A stretch of 64,000 bases of DNA from Hymenobacter sp. HSC-4F20 (GTDB taxonomy: Bacteria > Bacteroidota > Bacteroidia > Cytophagales > Hymenobacteraceae). The translations under genes and the position numbers were made by a program. This document shows positions 62,179-64,000 of the stretch, in pieces (position 1 is the stretch's first letter; every line of letters begins with the position of its first letter). The notes beneath the pieces were generated by a model. It saw only the letters and a program-made list of their open reading frames with translations, had not been told where the DNA came from and did not search any database. The stretch lies in the NCBI RefSeq assembly GCF_019599275.1, contig NZ_JAHZTD010000001.1, positions 496,001-560,000 of the forward strand, given 5' to 3'.

Positions 62179-64000
62179 TTAGGGCGCAGGCTGTCGGGGC
62201 CAGTCGTCGGAGCGGAAGGGGGAGGCGGGCAGGCCTTCTTTGTTGTAAAGGGTAGCAGGCCGGTTGTTCCCCCAGGCGTAGCGCACGGCCACCGGGTTTG
62301 CTACCCCATCGGCGTGCAGCACTAGGGTAGTACCCTCTACCTCGGCCTGGGCCCACACGAAGCGGCCATCCGGGCCAGCCACGGCAAAGCTGCTGAGGGT
62401 GCCCATGCCTCCGGGCCGGAGCAGCAGGCCGCCGCCCACGTTGCCAAAGCTGAGCGTGAGGCGGTTGCCGCTGGCGCTGAGCTTCTCGAAGGTAGGGCCG
62501 GAAGCTACCACGCTGGTTTCGCCGTACGCCACCCGGCGGGCCTGAAGGGCCAGGCGGTGGCCTACGTCCTGTTTGTTGCGGGGGTGAATATCGTCGGGGT
62601 TGCCCAGGTCGAGGGCTACGGCCATGCCCGTACGGGGCACCCTCAGGCTGGTCAGGCGCTGAGCTTCCCGTAGGCGGGCCCAGTCTGTATCAGTCGGCTC
62701 GGGTGCATCGGGCATGTAGCCGGCCAGCTGCACGAACAGGAAGGGGAGGGCGGCCTGCTGCCAGTGAGTGCGCCAGTCCTGAACCAGAGCTGGAAAGAGG
62801 ACGCGGTACTGCGCGTCGCGGCCGGCGTTGCTTTCCCCCTGGTACCAGATCACGCCTTTCAGGGCGTAAGGAGCCAGGGGAGCAATCATGCCGTTAAATA
62901 GGGAGGTTGGCTCGTTCTGGGGCCCGCCCGGAAATGGGCTTCGGGGCCGGGTGCTCGGGTCGAAGGCCGGGCGGTACTGCCAGCTGCCGGCCAGAGGCAC
63001 GGTGAGGCTGCCGACCGTAGCTGTCAGATTTTCGGGCTTGCCCCAGAGGCCGCCCCCGCTGCCCGTATCGGTTACCCGCACGGCTACTACGTTGCGACCG
63101 GCGCGCACGAGGCTGGCGGGCACGGTGTAGCGCCGGAGCTTATCGTAGCCGCGGGTGCCCCCAATGGCTACCCCGTTGAAGAAGGTGCTGTCTTGGTCGT
63201 CAACCTGGGCCAGGCTCAGAGTAAGCGGCTGATTGGCGGCGCTGGCGGGCAGGGTCAGCTCACGCCGCAGCCACACCACGCCGTCGAAGTCGCGCAGCTC
63301 GGGCGTCTGGCTTTCCCAGAGGCCGGGCAGCTGCAGCGTGTTCCAGCTGGGCGTCGCCAGGTTGGGGTCGGCCCAGGAAGGCTGGCCCGGCAGCAGGCCC
63401 TGGTCCTGTCCGGCCGGACTTTGCTGCCAGGCTTGCAGGCGCGCCGCGTAGGCCGCTTCTTGCTCGGTGAAGGAGCCCGGCTGGCGCTGCAGCGCGGCCA
63501 CGGACGCCTGAAAGTCGGGGAGTTTCTGCAGGGTTGGAGCGCTGGTCCAGGCTTCAGCCACGGTGCCGCCCCACTCGGCGGCAATCAGGCCCACCGGTAC
63601 GTTGTATTGTCGCTGCAAGTCGAGGCCGAAGAAATAAGCTACGGCCGAAAAATCAGCCGCCGACTGGGGGGTGCACACCCGCCACTCGCCGCCGGCCAGC
63701 TCGGCCTGGGGCCGCGGCTCCGCACGATTAGGCACGTTGAACAGCCGGATACGGGGGTAGTGGGCGGCAGCGGCGGCGGCAGGCCCGCCAGCCGCCTCGC
63801 GCAGAGGCCACTCCATGTTCGACTGCCCCGAAGCCAGCCAGACATCCCCAACCAGCACATCGGTGAGCTTAATGACGTTCTGGCCTTTCACTTCCAACTC
63901 GAACGGGCCGCCCGCCGGCCGGGCCGGGAGGGTGAGCTGCCAGCGCCCGTCGGGCCCGGCGTTGGCCTGGACCGTAGTGCCGCGGAAAGAAACCCGCACG
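62179..64000 (-). CDS. Sialate O-acetylesterase-type SGNH esterase (5' part beyond window)
   Basis: At least 606 residues; the N-terminus lies outside the window. The SGNH block I GQSNMEWPLREA is near the visible start, and a carbohydrate-binding jelly-roll module occupies the middle (LRRYTVPASLVRAGRNVVAV). VIWYQGESNAGRDAQYR is the block III region and DLGNPDDIHPRNKQ holds the catalytic Asp-x-x-His. In PULs such enzymes remove acetyl groups from glycans, not necessarily sialic acid. Its stop codon lies 33 bp upstream of the second GH30 gene on the same strand, so the minus-strand enzyme genes may form an operon. Confidence 0.9.
   Translation of the reverse strand, partial: VRVSFRGTTVQANAGPDGRWQLTLPARPAGGPFELEVKGQNVIKLTDVLVGDVWLASGQSNMEWPLREAAGGPAAAAAAHYPRIRLFNVPNRAEPRPQAELAGGEWRVCTPQSAADFSAVAYFFGLDLQRQYNVPVGLIAAEWGGTVAEAWTSAPTLQKLPDFQASVAALQRQPGSFTEQEAAYAARLQAWQQSPAGQDQGLLPGQPSWADPNLATPSWNTLQLPGLWESQTPELRDFDGVVWLRRELTLPASAANQPLTLSLAQVDDQDSTFFNGVAIGGTRGYDKLRRYTVPASLVRAGRNVVAVRVTDTGSGGGLWGKPENLTATVGSLTVPLAGSWQYRPAFDPSTRPRSPFPGGPQNEPTSLFNGMIAPLAPYALKGVIWYQGESNAGRDAQYRVLFPALVQDWRTHWQQAALPFLFVQLAGYMPDAPEPTDTDWARLREAQRLTSLRVPRTGMAVALDLGNPDDIHPRNKQDVGHRLALQARRVAYGETSVVASGPTFEKLSASGNRLTLSFGNVGGGLLLRPGGMGTLSSFAVAGPDGRFVWAQAEVEGTTLVLHADGVANPVAVRYAWGNNRPATLYNKEGLPASPFRSDDWPRQPAP

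Noticed and set aside
62179..64000. Sialic acid degradation locus
   Set aside because: No sialidase, lyase or NanA-type genes are present; this esterase family acts on many acetylated glycans.

Overview
The window looks like a chromosomal segment of a GC-rich member of the Bacteroidota, most likely Hymenobacter or a close relative in the Cytophagales. This is inferred from several features: a SusC/SusD pair with an ECF sigma factor and FecR anti-sigma factor, a type IX secretion sorting domain, promoters matching the Bacteroidota consensus TTG-N19/20-TAnnTTTG, near absence of Shine-Dalgarno sequences, and many REP-like palindromes carrying the GTCATCCTGAG-type arm. No rRNA, CRISPR array, transposase or phage module was seen. 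Two identical tRNA-Glu(TTC) genes are present.

Layout. 1-4.2 kb: the 5' part of an MFS exporter, a KGG-motif stress protein, a STAS-domain protein and a large exported protein of unknown function. 4.3-10.1 kb: two tRNA-Glu copies flanking a TVP38/DedA-like membrane protein and a trehalose pair (GH15 hydrolase converging on an OtsA-OtsB fusion). 10.4-21.6 kb: housekeeping genes (gapA, a YegS-type lipid kinase, a SUI1/YciH factor, a DUF1622 protein, kdsB, a LysM-RlpA-like protein with a Sel1-repeat partner, a TIGR02757 protein, mutS2, rlmF). 21.7-25.4 kb: a secreted two-domain PLD-fold enzyme with OB-like and fibronectin III modules and a sorting tail, next to a paralogue that has lost the PLD core and the tail. 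25.5-41.4 kb: murB, a FucP-type sugar transporter, a THUMP methyltransferase, recQ, an XRE-S24 repressor, pirin, a GAF protein, an M2 (ACE-like) peptidase lipoprotein followed by a low-GC orphan, an MtfA-like peptidase with a SEC-C tail, and a small tyrosine phosphatase.

41.5-64 kb is a polysaccharide utilization locus. The plus strand carries the ECF sigma factor, FecR, SusC with an STN domain, SusD, GH144, GH43 with a discoidin-like module, GH3 and GH97. The minus strand carries an esterase, a DUF1349 protein, two GH30 enzymes and a truncated SGNH acetylesterase. The enzyme mix points to beta-glucan (beta-1,2 and/or beta-1,6 or beta-1,3 links) with alpha-glucosidic and acyl or pentosyl decorations. 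The STN domain of SusC would signal through FecR to the sigma factor.

The most unusual items are the PLD enzyme and its core-less paralogue, a perfect 68-bp palindrome at 37546-37613, a family of long inverted repeats (one with 37-bp perfect arms just upstream of the GH3 gene), a terminator and layered hairpin between the sigma and anti-sigma genes, and the enzyme combination of the PUL.
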